A stretch of 30,041 nt of DNA from Pedobacter sp. UBA1654 (GCA_002320935.1 DCLG01000030.1:3554-33594); one strand, 5' to 3'; positions 7,653 through 15,867 are shown, counted from the first letter of the stretch. Notes: a model not told the origin generated them from the sequence alone. Translations and numbers: made by a program.

Positions 7653-8234
7653 AATTCTTTACATCTCAGCTACATAAGGAAATGCAGGTTTGTATTGGTC
7701 GCACTATCTATTGAATAGGAACTTGGTCAATTAGTTTTCAGAAGTGTGGCGAAAGTCAAAAAACTGATCAATTACTAAAACAACCATTTTTCATTGAACG
7801 TAGTTCATATTTCATAGGTACAATAACCTTTATAACGGTAAATGTATCTTGCAATGGTACTATTGAAATTATAAGTATTATGTTACAGGTGGGGTACCTG
7901 GATAGGTTCCGGCTTTTAGCAAGTCGGCTTATTTGACTGCATGATTAATTTCTTTTAAAGCTAAATCATATATTTTCAAATTCTGTTTGTTTCTAAAATG
8001 CTTGCTTTTTACCTTAGTAAACGAAAGCTGGATGGCTGGATTAAGGATTTTTGGGCTGACTAGCGTTAATCTTCCAAGATCCTTTATGGGACTCTTGGGG
8101 GCTTGTTTCAGTGGGCCCCCACTCGTTTACTTTCATCTAACTCCTTCTTCAATCAAGTATTTTTATTTAGCAATTCACGTAACGGTACCCCACTTTATTG
8201 CATAAAGTTTGTGAGCCTTCGAGAAACTATTGTC
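7653..8234. other. Intergenic region without a convincing gene
   Basis: About 580 bp. An open frame at 7987-8205 has no protein-like composition or start signal. A short palindrome AGTGGG-CC-CCCACT lies at 8110-8123, next to a GGGGGC/GCCCCC pair. An imperfect inverted repeat (GGTCAATTAGTTTT near 7734 with AAAACTGATCAATTA near 7774) is also present. Nothing else is seen. Confidence 0.4.
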
Positions 8235-8462
8235 ATGGTAAGAATAATCTATCATATTCCCGAGCTTGGTTATAGAGTCTTGGATAGGGACAAACACGAA
8301 GAAATCCTAAGATTGGAACCGTCCCTTAAAAACGCAAATGCTTCGATTGTTTGCATTATAGACTTTAAAAATAAATTAGTTACAAATAAAAGTTCTGATT
8401 TTATCGAACATCGCGAGAGAATGGATGACGTGCTATTCGACCAAGACTACATCCAACTGTAG
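8235..8462 (+). CDS. Small hypothetical protein (75 aa)
   Basis: Start placed at ATG 8235 (MVRIIYHIPELGYRVLDRDK) because the upstream in-frame extension has no protein-like character. The product is soluble and charged, with alternating strand-like (ASIVCIIDFKNKLV) and helical (RDKHEEILRLEPSLKNA) stretches and an acidic C terminus (DDVLFDQDYIQL). I do not recognise the family. It is a single gene on its strand, with no operon partner. Confidence 0.45.
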   Translation: MVRIIYHIPELGYRVLDRDKHEEILRLEPSLKNANASIVCIIDFKNKLVTNKSSDFIEHRERMDDVLFDQDYIQL

Positions 8463-8781
8463 TGATATTAATAGCTCAGGTATTTAATTCGAGCACATCC
8501 TATGCTGTCATTTGATCTTCGGTACAATTCATTTGATACTCTTCGGCTACCGTTATTTATCCTCTGTAGTTTTCTTAAATGAGCGGATCAATCATCCAAT
8601 TACACTAATTTATATCTTCAAGTATCATAGGTACTAGATGCAAATATCAGCATCACTCTTGATTACCAAGACTAGATTCTGTTTCATTTAAGTGTCTACT
8701 TGTAAGTAATATAGATTAAATGTTCGCGTACTCATCCTAAAGACCAGATGGCAAAGCCATATTTATAGTGATGTTTGAATA
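8463..8781. other. Intergenic region after the response regulator (gene-free)
   Basis: No coding frame is visible. The small hairpin ATGGC-AAA-GCCAT (8748-8760) lies about 20 bp beyond the stop of the minus-strand response regulator and might serve as a weak terminator, but a U-tract is lacking. Confidence 0.35.
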
Positions 8782-9150
8782 TCATTTTTTCTCATTCAGC
8801 GACAGTATACTCTTCACCTTAAGTAAGAATCTATCTAAGTCAAAGGGTTTTTCAATAAATGCATCGGCTTTTCCTTCTAGAATAGCCAGGTTTCCGTTAG
8901 CATGTGCTGACATAATTATTACAGGTATACTTGAGGTGGTTGTCGAACTTTTCAAACATTTACTCAGTTCGATGCCATTTCCATCTGGCAGACGAACATC
9001 CAATATGAGCAAATCGGCATTCTGCCTTCTGGTTTTAAATGCTTCTATACAATCAAAAGTCTCTATAGTAGCACCTACATCTTCTAAAATATATCCAAGT
9101 ATGAATCTGATGTCATCGTCATCTTCTACAATTTGTATAATCTTGCCCAT
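8782..9150 (-). CDS. Single-domain response regulator (CheY-like)
   Basis: A 122-aa receiver domain only. The acidic cluster is E9-D10-D11-D12, the phosphoacceptor is D51 (LLILDVRLPDGNG), the switch Ser is S81 (IIMSAHA) and the conserved Lys is K101 (FIEKPFD). There is no output domain, so it would act by protein contact or phosphotransfer. It is divergent from the bacteriophytochrome kinase gene and 528 bp away, which makes that kinase a possible partner, though the PAS kinases further on are also candidates. Two palindromes lie in its promoter region. Known family: CheY/Spo0F-like stand-alone receivers. Confidence 0.93.
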   Translation of the reverse strand: MGKIIQIVEDDDDIRFILGYILEDVGATIETFDCIEAFKTRRQNADLLILDVRLPDGNGIELSKCLKSSTTTSSIPVIIMSAHANGNLAILEGKADAFIEKPFDLDRFLLKVKSILSLNEKK

Positions 9151-9156
9151 AGGTAA

Positions 9157-9212
9157 ATCGTTTTAAACGATAACTGTCAGACTCAGCTCTGGTTTATCAT
9201 AGTTTGATAAAC
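9157..9212. promoter_or_regulatory. Two palindromes upstream of the response regulator
   Basis: ATCGTTT-T-AAACGAT (9157-9171) begins 6 bases before the start codon, and GTTTATCA-N5-TGATAAAC (9192-9212) follows 20 bp further up. Both are perfect. Their position suggests operators or 5' UTR structure controlling the gene at 8782-9150. Confidence 0.5.
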
Positions 9213-9364
9213 GTTGTTTTTTCATGGCACTTCTACCTAAAGGTATAAAGCTGCTGGTAACAAGCCGCATTTATTTTGGTAGATATTCGGGTGCACCGGT
9301 TGGATTTATTCGGCTTAATGATGTCGCATGAAATAAATTCTTAATGATCTTGAAAGGTAGAACG

Positions 9365-9551
9365 CCACGTAGGTTGGGACTCACTCTTTGAAAAAGATGT
9401 TCATTATTCCTTCTTAGCTTCTGACCTTAATGGTCGGCTAGTTGGTTGTGCTGATACCATAGGAGCTACGATACCTCATTGCTCCGGGGTAGTACTTCCA
9501 AACAGGTCATCATAATCGTATTTCAATTTCAAATAGTCCCAACTTAGGTGG
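9365..9551. mobile_element. Possible MITE-like element with 17-bp terminal inverted repeats
   Basis: The sequence CCACGTAGGTTGGGACT (9365-9381) is matched in inverse by AGTCCCAACTTAGGTGG (9535-9551), 15 of 17 pairs. The 187-bp interval carries no reading frame. No target-site duplication is obvious. It fills a large part of the 528-bp gap between the response regulator and the phytochrome gene. It could instead be a structured RNA or a chance inverted repeat. Confidence 0.35.
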
Positions 9552-9678
9552 AAATTAAAGCTGCGCTAATCCTTGAACAGCCCTGCAACTTGAATTCTGA
9601 TAGAATAAAGCAAGAATCGAACAAACAAACAGGTACATTCTTTGTAGCAACGCCAACAAAGCACCTATACCTCTTTAC

Positions 9679-11916
9679 ATGCCCGAACTTGATCTTACCC
9701 TATGTGCCAGAGAGCCAATTCATATCCCTGGTAAAATACAATCACATGGCTTTTTTATCGCTATTGATGAAAACTTTAAAATCATTTATTGCAGTGAAAA
9801 CATAATAGATCATATCTCCCAGCCTGCAACAGCGCTCTTGAATGAGCCGATTGAGGCTTTTGAGAATTTGATCAATAACCAAGACCAACAAATCTTTTTC
9901 AGGCCGCTAATTGCAATGGCTTACAGGCGAAAAAAATTTCAGGCTTTAAATCCCTACGAACTGGAAATTGGCGGCAGGGAATTTAATATGATTTTAAGTA
10001 AGCCTGGCGCATTTTACTTTCTGGATTTTGAACCCGAGTTATCTGACTTGAGTGTAAATATACAGCCACTGCTAGGAAGAGCTCTCTCTGCAATGGTTGC
10101 TGATAAAGATCTTGAGCAGTTATTACAGAACGGAGCCGATCAAATCAAAGAAATCATAGGCTACGACCGGGTGATGATTTACAAATTTCATCAGGATGGA
10201 CATGGTGAGGTGGTAGCTGAGGCACGGGAAGAGCACCTTAATTCGTGGTTGGGCCTGCATTATCCGGCAACAGATATACCGGAACAAGCCCGGCAGCTTT
10301 ATAAAGTAAATCATACCAGATTGATCGCCGACGTAGATCAGGAACCATCTTCAATAATCACTTCAATTCAGCACCCTTCGGAAGTGCCACTTGATTTAAC
10401 CTGCAGTACCCTGCGTGCTGTTTCCCCGGTGCATATACAGTACTTAAGAAACATGGGTGTTGCTTCAAGTTTTAGCATTTCTATTGTTCACCAGGAGAGG
10501 TTATGGGGACTTGTGGCATGCCATAGCTATGTACCCAGATTTATTAATTTTCGCGAACGCGATGCTGCCAAACTAGTAGGCCAAGTGTTATCATCAGCCA
10601 TCAATTTTCGTGAGCAGGAAGAACAACAGCAGCTTGCTTACGGATTAAGAAACGCAGTGGACAATATTACACGCTACCTTTTGCGGAACATGCCTGTTGA
10701 GGAGGCTTTGGTAAAACAACATACCACATTGCTTGATGTTGTTCCTGCCGGCGGTGCTGTATTTCTTTTTGAGGGTAAGCTCCTAAAAATTGGCGATGTT
10801 CCCAGTGATGGTTTTATTAGATCACTGATTAACTGGGTTGATGATAAAATCCAGGAGGATGTATATTATACTGAGTGTTTATCGCAGCAGTACCCGGAGG
10901 CAGCAAAATATAAAGATCTTGCAAGTGGTTTTCTTGCTTGTAGGCTATCGGGTGAATTGAAAGAGTATATGCTTTGGTTTAGGCCTGAGGTGCTTAGTAC
11001 AGTTAAATGGGCTGGAAACCCTGATAAGCCTGCAACTTATGATCAGCATGGACTCCTTCATATTTCTCCCCGAACCTCGTTTGAGGTGTGGTCACAGCGG
11101 GTAAGCCAGACTTCTAAATCGTGGCAGCAACAGGAAATTGCCTCGGCGCAACAACTTCGGCACGAAATTAATCTTGCAATTGGCAGGCGGGCTATGGAAC
11201 TTAGAGCTCTGAACGAAAAATTGCGCGATGCATACGCTGAGCTTGATACCTTCAGCTATACGATTTCTCACGATCTAAAAAATCCATTAACCACTATCCA
11301 TAGCTACGCACAGCTCATAAGCCGGTATGACCTAGAGCCTAAATTGAAGATGATGTTCGATCGCATACAGCAAAGTGCAGCTAAGATGCGGCAGATGATC
11401 GAGGAGGTGTTGGCTTATTCCAAAGCAGGTCAGTCCGTACTCTCGGTTGAACCGATTAACATGACTGCAATGATTTCGGAGCTAAAAGATGAATTGCATT
11501 TACAATCGGGTAATCCCAACCTAGAAATAATTGTCAAACAAACACCAGACATTCAAGGTGAAAAAATTATGATCTATCAGGTCTTTGCAAACCTGCTGAG
11601 TAATGCCGTCAAATATTCCAGCAAAATGGAAGCTCCACTAGTTACCGTTGAGGGTAAGGTGCTGGAAGGTGAGGTGCTGTACACCATTTCAGATAATGGT
11701 GTAGGCATACCCAAGGATGAGCATGAAAGTGTCTTTGAGCTGTTTACCCGAGCCAAAACAGCCACTGGTTTTGACGGAACTGGGGTGGGGCTTGCAATTG
11801 TGAAAAAGATTGTTGACAAACACCACGGTCGAATTTGGGTAGATAGTGATTTTGGCTATGGAACTAAGTTCTTTATAGCTTTTAGATCAGATAAGATCCG
11901 GAAACTATCTGCTTAA
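9679..11916 (+). CDS. Bacteriophytochrome histidine kinase (PAS-GAF-PHY-HisKA-HATPase)
   Basis: A 745-aa red/far-red photoreceptor kinase. The N-terminal PAS (about 1-115) carries C9 in LCAREPIHIPG, the position of the biliverdin-binding cysteine. The GAF domain (about 140-305) has PATDIP (D199), SPVHIQYL (H252) and CHSYVPRF (H282), the expected chromophore-pocket residues. The PHY domain (about 320-490) has the tongue motifs WFRPE (433-437) and PRTSF (464-468). HisKA follows with H531 in SHDLKNPL, then a HATPase with N-box NLLSNAVKYS, G1 DNGVGIP and G2 GTGVGLAIV. All signature residues are present, so it should bind biliverdin and autophosphorylate. No haem oxygenase gene is seen nearby. The divergent CheY-like gene is a likely partner. 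Confidence 0.95.
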   Translation: MPELDLTLCAREPIHIPGKIQSHGFFIAIDENFKIIYCSENIIDHISQPATALLNEPIEAFENLINNQDQQIFFRPLIAMAYRRKKFQALNPYELEIGGREFNMILSKPGAFYFLDFEPELSDLSVNIQPLLGRALSAMVADKDLEQLLQNGADQIKEIIGYDRVMIYKFHQDGHGEVVAEAREEHLNSWLGLHYPATDIPEQARQLYKVNHTRLIADVDQEPSSIITSIQHPSEVPLDLTCSTLRAVSPVHIQYLRNMGVASSFSISIVHQERLWGLVACHSYVPRFINFRERDAAKLVGQVLSSAINFREQEEQQQLAYGLRNAVDNITRYLLRNMPVEEALVKQHTTLLDVVPAGGAVFLFEGKLLKIGDVPSDGFIRSLINWVDDKIQEDVYYTECLSQQYPEAAKYKDLASGFLACRLSGELKEYMLWFRPEVLSTVKWAGNPDKPATYDQHGLLHISPRTSFEVWSQRVSQTSKSWQQQEIASAQQLRHEINLAIGRRAMELRALNEKLRDAYAELDTFSYTISHDLKNPLTTIHSYAQLISRYDLEPKLKMMFDRIQQSAAKMRQMIEEVLAYSKAGQSVLSVEPINMTAMISELKDELHLQSGNPNLEIIVKQTPDIQGEKIMIYQVFANLLSNAVKYSSKMEAPLVTVEGKVLEGEVLYTISDNGVGIPKDEHESVFELFTRAKTATGFDGTGVGLAIVKKIVDKHHGRIWVDSDFGYGTKFFIAFRSDKIRKLSA

Positions 11917-12017
11917 ACTTATGATCATTATGTGAGGCAGATCTTCGTTTTGTATTATCAACATGCAGTTATCAGTCCATATGAGATGTAACAGGATTGA
12001 CATCTATAAGAAACAAG

Positions 12018-12353
12018 CTAGTCTATCAGCATCCTTTGCAATACATCCTTTAATTCTAACACCTCTGCTTTAGACAAAGCACCAATTTTGGAACCAATAC
12101 GAGCACGGTCTACAACTTTTATCTGGTCTGGAGCTATTGAACCCTGCTTACCTGAAATCTTAAATTGCATGCGCCATGGGTATGTTTTAATGGTAGAGGT
12201 TATTGGAATAATAATTAAAGTTTTAAGGAACTGGTTCATCTCATTTGGACTTACTATAACACAAGGTCTTGTCTTAGCCATTTCACTGCCTTGTGTAGGG
12301 TCTAATGAGATCCAATAAACTTCGTATTGTTTGATTTCCTTTACCATGTCCAT
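12018..12353 (-). CDS. mazF: MazF/PemK-family endoribonuclease toxin
   Basis: A 111-aa toxin of the CcdB/PemK barrel fold: YEVYWISLDPTQGSEMAKTRPCVIVSP at 9-35 contains the family signature G-S-E-x-x-K-x-R-P. Later segments are LIIIPITST and a C-terminal IGALSKAEVLELKDVL. MazF proteins cleave mRNA at short specific sequences and are held inactive by MazE. The start overlaps the antitoxin gene by 13 bp, the usual translational coupling. An alternative ATG two codons downstream would reduce the overlap. All regions expected in an active toxin are present. Confidence 0.93.
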   Translation of the reverse strand: MDMVKEIKQYEVYWISLDPTQGSEMAKTRPCVIVSPNEMNQFLKTLIIIPITSTIKTYPWRMQFKISGKQGSIAPDQIKVVDRARIGSKIGALSKAEVLELKDVLQRMLID

Positions 12354-12586
12354 TCTTCATTTTCAAACTCAGTAGGAAGGTCATCTAGTAAAAGATCATC
12401 ATTAGCGGCATGCATTTGTTTTGCCGCTTCTGCCCAGCCTTGACGTGGTTCAGGTTTAATAATGATTGCACCATTGTTGACATCGATTTCAACAGTAGAT
12501 TTGAAAGAAAGCTTAAGCTTTCGTAAAAGCACAGCGGGGAGAATAATTCCTTGACTGTTGCCTATATTAATAATATTCGCTTTCAT
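12341..12586 (-). CDS. mazE: MazE/AbrB-type antitoxin
   Basis: An 81-aa protein. The N-terminal swapped-hairpin AbrB fold (MKANIINIGNSQGIILPAVLLRK region, residues 1-48) is the DNA-binding part. The C-terminal acidic tail (DDLLLDDLPTEFENEEWTW) is the flexible segment that wraps the toxin. It is first in the two-gene operon, as expected. It probably represses its own promoter through the inverted repeat immediately upstream. Confidence 0.92.
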   Translation of the reverse strand: MKANIINIGNSQGIILPAVLLRKLKLSFKSTVEIDVNNGAIIIKPEPRQGWAEAAKQMHAANDDLLLDDLPTEFENEEWTW

Positions 12587-12587
12587 T

Positions 12588-12642
12588 TTGTTATAACATT
12601 AATATGTATAATAACGTAAATATATACAAAATGTTATTACAA
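12588..12642 (-). promoter_or_regulatory. mazEF promoter and operator
   Basis: TTGTTATAACATT (12588-12600) and AATGTTATTACAA (12630-12642) form an inverted repeat with 12 of 13 pairs. On the minus strand a TATATTTA box and an upstream TTG at about 21 bases spacing fit the Bacteroidota promoter pattern. The arms flank this promoter, consistent with autorepression by MazE or the MazEF complex. Confidence 0.6.
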
Positions 12643-13023
12643 TAGCAACTTGCCGTTAGAAGCTCAGAAACGGAATTTGGCTACGCCAGGTTTGTGCTGC
12701 CATGATCTCTGAATATTAGAAAGCGTCGTTATAATTCATTATCCCACCATTTTTACAAGCTCTTTGCTAATGAACCTAGATGCCTGGCCAATACGAAAAA
12801 AGAAAGTTTCGTTTTCTGAGACAAACCCTACTTTCTAGACTGATAGTTTTGTTCTACAGCCCTTTAGAATTATTGAAAGTAAATTTGATACACAGCGTGT
12901 AGCAGTCCGGGAATCTATTAACTAAAAAAATAAATAGAGGGATCCTTCGCTTTTTCTCAAATTTATATTCAAGGTAATAGAAGCGTATTCACGGGATCAT
13001 CTGACGGATTTCAAGATGAGGTT
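12643..13023. other. Intergenic region with one motif site
   Basis: No gene is seen in about 380 bp. The only recognisable element is the 15-base motif at 12808-12822. A weaker look-alike at 12946-12960 was not accepted as a site. Confidence 0.5.
12808..12822 (+). repeat. Orphan 15-base motif site
   Basis: TTCGTTTTCTGAGAC is identical to the 3' end motif of repeat copy A, in the same orientation, without the rest of the repeat. It separates mazEF from a small membrane-protein gene. Confidence 0.75.
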
Positions 13024-13227
13024 TTATTTATAAATTTCAATTTCGCGTTTAGTAAATGTTCCATCTGGAGCCTTGGTTTCTGTTTTTTCCCTTGATGATA
13101 ACTTATTTTCTACATTTCCATTTAGGTGACTGGTAAGCCATATACTTAACAAAAGAAAAAAACCGCCAATAAATGCAACGGCAACATTATGATCTTTTGG
13201 CATTGCTATATTACTCTTTCTGCTCAT
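13024..13227 (-). CDS. Small single-helix membrane protein (67 aa), function unknown
   Basis: Start taken at ATG 13227; an in-frame TTG two codons earlier is less likely. The N terminus is polar (MSRKSNIAMPKDH), followed by one transmembrane helix (VAVAFIGGFFLLLSIWLTS, about 16-34), then a charged tail of about 30 residues (KLSSREKTETKAPDGTFTKREIEIYK) that would be exposed on one side of the membrane. No known family is recognised. It stands alone between gene-free regions. Confidence 0.6.
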   Translation of the reverse strand: MSRKSNIAMPKDHNVAVAFIGGFFLLLSIWLTSHLNGNVENKLSSREKTETKAPDGTFTKREIEIYK

Positions 13228-13804
13228 ATCCAACTCACTAATTATTATGAAAGTAAATCATGTTTTTGTTTTTTAAAAAATAATTTCTAAATCAATCTTT
13301 CTATGATCTTAAATTTACCACCGTATTACGAGTGATTATTCTAAGGGTTTCAACTGGTATAATAACATACTCATCAAAGCTATTTCGGTTATAGAAGCAT
13401 AGCAAAGCCAAGTTTTGACAATGGTATATATTGTCAAACAATTGCGTTTATGATATATATTATGGTAACAAATATCTCTAGGCATTCTGATCAGCCAAAG
13501 GACAGGGTTAAGCCAGCTTTTACATAGTTAATCTAAGGTCAATAAATGGTATTAGATGGCAAACGACAATTGATGTTGGACTAGTTAAGCATCTGGGTTC
13601 GCGATGGTTTTGATCATGGAAGCATGTTCAGGAAAGTTTTAATCTGATTACATCAAAGGAGACAAGCTTCAAAATCTTTATCAATATTTAAACGCATGCC
13701 GCTGTGTCTATCAGGCAATCAGAGATTTTTAAATTATCAAAGAGGTTTTAGATGATAATCATGGGAACCACTTAGGGTATCCCCCAGCCTGGTATTAAAG
13801 TATA
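13228..13804. other. Intergenic region, mostly featureless
   Basis: About 580 AT-rich bases with no supported gene. It contains the palindrome at 13414-13438 (listed separately). Confidence 0.5.
13414..13438. promoter_or_regulatory. Perfect 9-bp inverted repeat, possible operator
   Basis: TTTGACAAT (13414-13422) and ATTGTCAAA (13430-13438) are perfect inverted arms with a 7-base spacer. Size and spacing fit a dimeric repressor site, but no gene starts close by on either strand. It may be a leftover of a deleted gene. Confidence 0.4.
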
Positions 13805-14053
13805 TTAGTTTGCTTTTGATTGAATTGTATTAAGATCTAGGTCATCCTTCATTTCTAGAAGAATCAAAATAAGCGTTCTTAAAAAGTTTAGATAATCCAT
13901 TTTTTGAAGTTCAGGCGTCCGATTATTTGACCCATGCAGGTATTTATTTCTAAGGTCCAATCCATTACTGAATTCTTTTTTGTTTAGTTTGTTTGGTCGA
14001 TTACGGGAAAAAAATATTAAATAAATGCAAGTACTACGATATGCATCGGGAAC
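13805..14053 (-). pseudogene. C-terminal remnant of an unidentified protein
   Basis: A frame of 82 codons ending in TAA but lacking any start codon in its first two thirds. It reads VPDAYRSTCIYLIFFSRN, then NGLDLRNKYLHGSNN and a helical end DYLNFLRTLILILLEMKDDL. The protein-like composition and the motif GLDLRNKYLHG resemble the C-terminal part of HEPN/DUF4209-like proteins. It is blocked upstream by a stop at the end of the frame. I read it as the surviving 3' end of a deleted gene. The family assignment is tentative. Confidence 0.45.
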
Positions 14054-14326
14054 TTATTGATGATTTAATATTTGCTAGAAAGTAGTCGTGAAGATGGCCT
14101 AGAAGTAAAGACCCTTCTACTATACTACAATCTCATTAAATAAGCTTAATGTCTCTCATTATTTCCTCGTTTTAAAAGACGGCCCTGGCTGATCTGACCT
14201 CAATTAAAGCTTCACGGCAAAAAGAGAAATTTTGGTTTGTGCGCCTAATCTTGTATCCTCCATTATTCCACCTATTTCTGATGAATCGAGCCCATAGAAG
14301 CCAGCACCGATATGAATAGAAAAAGA
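14054..14326. other. Intergenic region with a possible barrel-protein fragment
   Basis: On the minus strand a frame ending at 14204 reads SIHIGAGFYGLDSSEIGG and finishes KISLFAVKL with a stop, resembling the last strands of an outer-membrane barrel protein. It has no start and runs into the terminator of the dinB-like gene, so it is at best a fragment. Nothing else is seen. Confidence 0.3.
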
Positions 14327-14354
14327 AAGGGCAGCCAATTTGTTGGCTGCCCTT
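14327..14354 (-). terminator. Strong intrinsic terminator of the dinB-like gene
   Basis: AAGGGCAGCCAA (14327-14338) and TTGGCTGCCCTT (14343-14354) form a perfect 12-bp, GC-rich stem with a 4-base loop. On the minus strand it is followed by TTCTTTTTC, and it lies 25 bp after the stop of the gene at 14380-14910. Confidence 0.9.
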
Positions 14355-14379
14355 AAAAGTACTTGTGAAGCTTTATGTC

Positions 14380-14910
14380 TTAAAAAAGCTTTTCAGCAGG
14401 TGGGGTGACACCAGCAAGCCTCAAGTAAACAGTTGCTTGACCTCTATGATGGGTTTGATGTTCAAATGCCTTTTCCAGTACTTTCCCTTTTGACAGGTCG
14501 AATTTACCAAACAATTTTGTTTGCTCATTTAGCTGGGTGGAGTTTAGCTTTTTAATGGTAGCAATAACAAAATCATAGCTCGCAAGCGTCTCCTTTGTAA
14601 CTGTGGCTTTCGATTTGTCTGATCCTTTTTCAAGCCCGCTCACAGCTACCGGACTTTTTTCTTGACCTACAGCACTCACAAAACCGTAATTGGCATCGGC
14701 TAGATGTAACATCTGGTCTGCGAAAGAACGCATTTCTGGCGTTGGCTTTAATGAAAATGATTTTTCCGGCATCGCATCCAAATATTCCTTGGTATAGGCT
14801 TTTGCCCGCTCCCAGTCTTGGGTAATATCTTCCGTGCTTGTTTGTGCTTTAGCTGACCCGATCATCAGCATGAAGAGCATTAAAGAAATCGTGTGTTTAA
14901 GTATTTTCAT
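14380..14910 (-). CDS. Secreted DinB-family protein
   Basis: A 176-aa protein. Start placed at ATG 14910, where a clear signal peptide begins (MKILKHTISLMLFMLMIGSA, cleavage after AKA). The mature part is a DinB-like four-helix bundle with H69 (QMLHLADANYG) and H151, H154, H155 (FEHQTHHRGQAT), the histidines expected to form the metal site. DinB proteins relate to thiol-dependent metalloenzymes such as bacillithiol transferases. Export to the periplasm is common in Bacteroidota members. The substrate is unknown. Two tandem copies of the putative Crp/Fnr operator lie upstream, in place of a -33 box, suggesting activation by the divergent regulator at 15177. Confidence 0.88.
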   Translation of the reverse strand: MKILKHTISLMLFMLMIGSAKAQTSTEDITQDWERAKAYTKEYLDAMPEKSFSLKPTPEMRSFADQMLHLADANYGFVSAVGQEKSPVAVSGLEKGSDKSKATVTKETLASYDFVIATIKKLNSTQLNEQTKLFGKFDLSKGKVLEKAFEHQTHHRGQATVYLRLAGVTPPAEKLF

Positions 14911-14929
14911 AATATCTTGTTTTTTAACC

Positions 14930-14937
14930 CAAAAATA
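14930..14937 (-). promoter_or_regulatory. -7 box of the dinB-like gene
   Basis: TATTTTTG on the minus strand matches TAnnTTTG. No -33 TTTG is present at the right spacing; instead the operator palindrome starts 20 bases upstream, as in activator-dependent promoters. Confidence 0.6.
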
Positions 14938-14958
14938 ACCCATCAGGGCTGAATGAGG

Positions 14959-14997
14959 CTTGAACTAAATTAAGAAACTTCCTTAAACTAGTTCAAG
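14959..14997 (-). promoter_or_regulatory. Tandem operator sites for the Crp/Fnr-family regulator
   Basis: Two 16-bp sites, CTTGAACTAAATTAAG (14959-14974) and CTTAAACTAGTTCAAG (14982-14997), start exactly 23 bp apart. Their outer halves also form a perfect 10-bp inverted repeat (14958-14967 with 14989-14998). The same pair with the same 23-bp spacing follows the regulator gene at 15781-15819. Confidence 0.7.
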
Positions 14998-15074
14998 CAT
15001 TAGCAACTGATTTCATCATAATGGAATGAAAATAGTTGTTTGGCTGAGCATCAGTCCACTGGTCTAACATTTAC

Positions 15075-15111
15075 CTTAAAAGAGTTCATACATTAAGACC
15101 GCTAGTTAAGG
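15075..15111 (+). promoter_or_regulatory. Weak operator-like sites upstream of the Crp/Fnr gene
   Basis: CTTAAAAGAGTTCATA (15075-15090) matches the 16-bp consensus at 12 positions. A second partial match with the core CTAGTT is centred near 15104. They lie about 70-100 bp before the regulator start and could mediate autoregulation. Much weaker than the sites at 14982 and 15781. Confidence 0.35.
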
Positions 15112-15176
15112 TGGCAATACTTGAAATGGTACTTATTCCATAGATAAATGTTAATTTGGCAGCATAAATTGAATTC

Positions 15177-15779
15177 ATGTTAAGTCCAGACCAGCTTTCG
15201 CAAGATGTACTTATTGACTCGTTCAAAAAGATCTTTCCACTCAGCTCACAAGAGCGAGAGGCACTAATATCTCACTTTTTGGAACGGAGTATCAAGCGGC
15301 GCGGGTTTATTTTGCAACAAGGAGATATTTGCAAGCATTTTACTTTTATCGTATCAGGCTGCTTTAAAATGTACGCAATAGACCAGGCGGGTAAGGAACA
15401 TAACATGCAGTTTGCAGCCGAGGGTGAATGGATTGCGGACCTGGCTAGTTTTTATTCAGAAAAGCCAAGTGGGGTGCACATTGAGGCTATGGAACCGGCT
15501 GTTATTCTTCAAATAAAACATGATGACCTGTTGGATTTATATATTGGATACCATCGGTTTGACCGTCACTTCAGAATCATTGTAGAAACAAAATATATAG
15601 AACTTCAAAATAGGGTTCTACAGAACATCAGTGTCACAGCGGAGCAGCGATATCTAAACTTTTTAGATCAGTTCCCTGAGCTGGCAAATAGATTACCCAA
15701 TACCCAAATAGCCTCGTACCTGGGAATCACACCTGAATTCTTAAGCAAAATCAGAAAAGTTCTGGTTCATAGGCCATAA
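15177..15779 (+). CDS. Crp/Fnr-family transcriptional regulator
   Basis: A 200-aa protein. The N-terminal cyclic-nucleotide-binding-like beta barrel (about 20-130) includes GFILQQGDICKHFTFIVSGCFKMY. A dimerisation helix (about 130-155) leads to a C-terminal winged helix with RLPNTQIASYLGITPEFLSKIRK (169-195). The residues needed for cAMP binding are not evident, as in most Bacteroidota members, so the signal is unknown. It stands between the divergent dinB-like gene and the hydrolase gene group, and near-identical palindromes flank it on both sides. This points to local control of both. A decayed paralogue is found at 19109-19546. Confidence 0.93.
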   Translation: MLSPDQLSQDVLIDSFKKIFPLSSQEREALISHFLERSIKRRGFILQQGDICKHFTFIVSGCFKMYAIDQAGKEHNMQFAAEGEWIADLASFYSEKPSGVHIEAMEPAVILQIKHDDLLDLYIGYHRFDRHFRIIVETKYIELQNRVLQNISVTAEQRYLNFLDQFPELANRLPNTQIASYLGITPEFLSKIRKVLVHRP

Positions 15780-15780
15780 C

Positions 15781-15819
15781 CTTAAACTAGTTTAAGAGCG
15801 TTTCTTAAAGTAGTTAATA
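15781..15819 (+). promoter_or_regulatory. Tandem operator sites upstream of the PPC/hydrolase gene group
   Basis: CTTAAACTAGTTTAAG (15781-15796) is a perfect 16-bp palindrome. CTTAAAGTAGTTAATA (15804-15819) matches it at 12 positions and starts exactly 23 bp later, the same spacing as at 14959/14982. It begins 2 bp after the regulator's stop codon and 50 bp before the next start. Confidence 0.7.
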
Positions 15820-15867
15820 GGTATAGTCGCTTCCACTTGCCGACCTTTGCATTGTAAATTAAGCACA

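Noticed and set aside
8095..8123. GGGGGC/GCCCCC inverted repeat as a terminator
   Set aside because: No upstream gene on either strand ends there and no T-tract follows.
7987..8205. 72-codon open frame on the plus strand
   Set aside because: No start signal, no protein-like composition and overlap with the short GC palindromes at 8095-8123; treated as chance.
9548..9805. 85-codon open frame overlapping the phytochrome start
   Set aside because: It is in a different frame of the phytochrome gene and has no independent support.
12946..12960. TTCGCTTTTTCTCAA as a further motif site
   Set aside because: It lacks the TGAGAC end and matches only the AT-rich half; similar strings are expected by chance.
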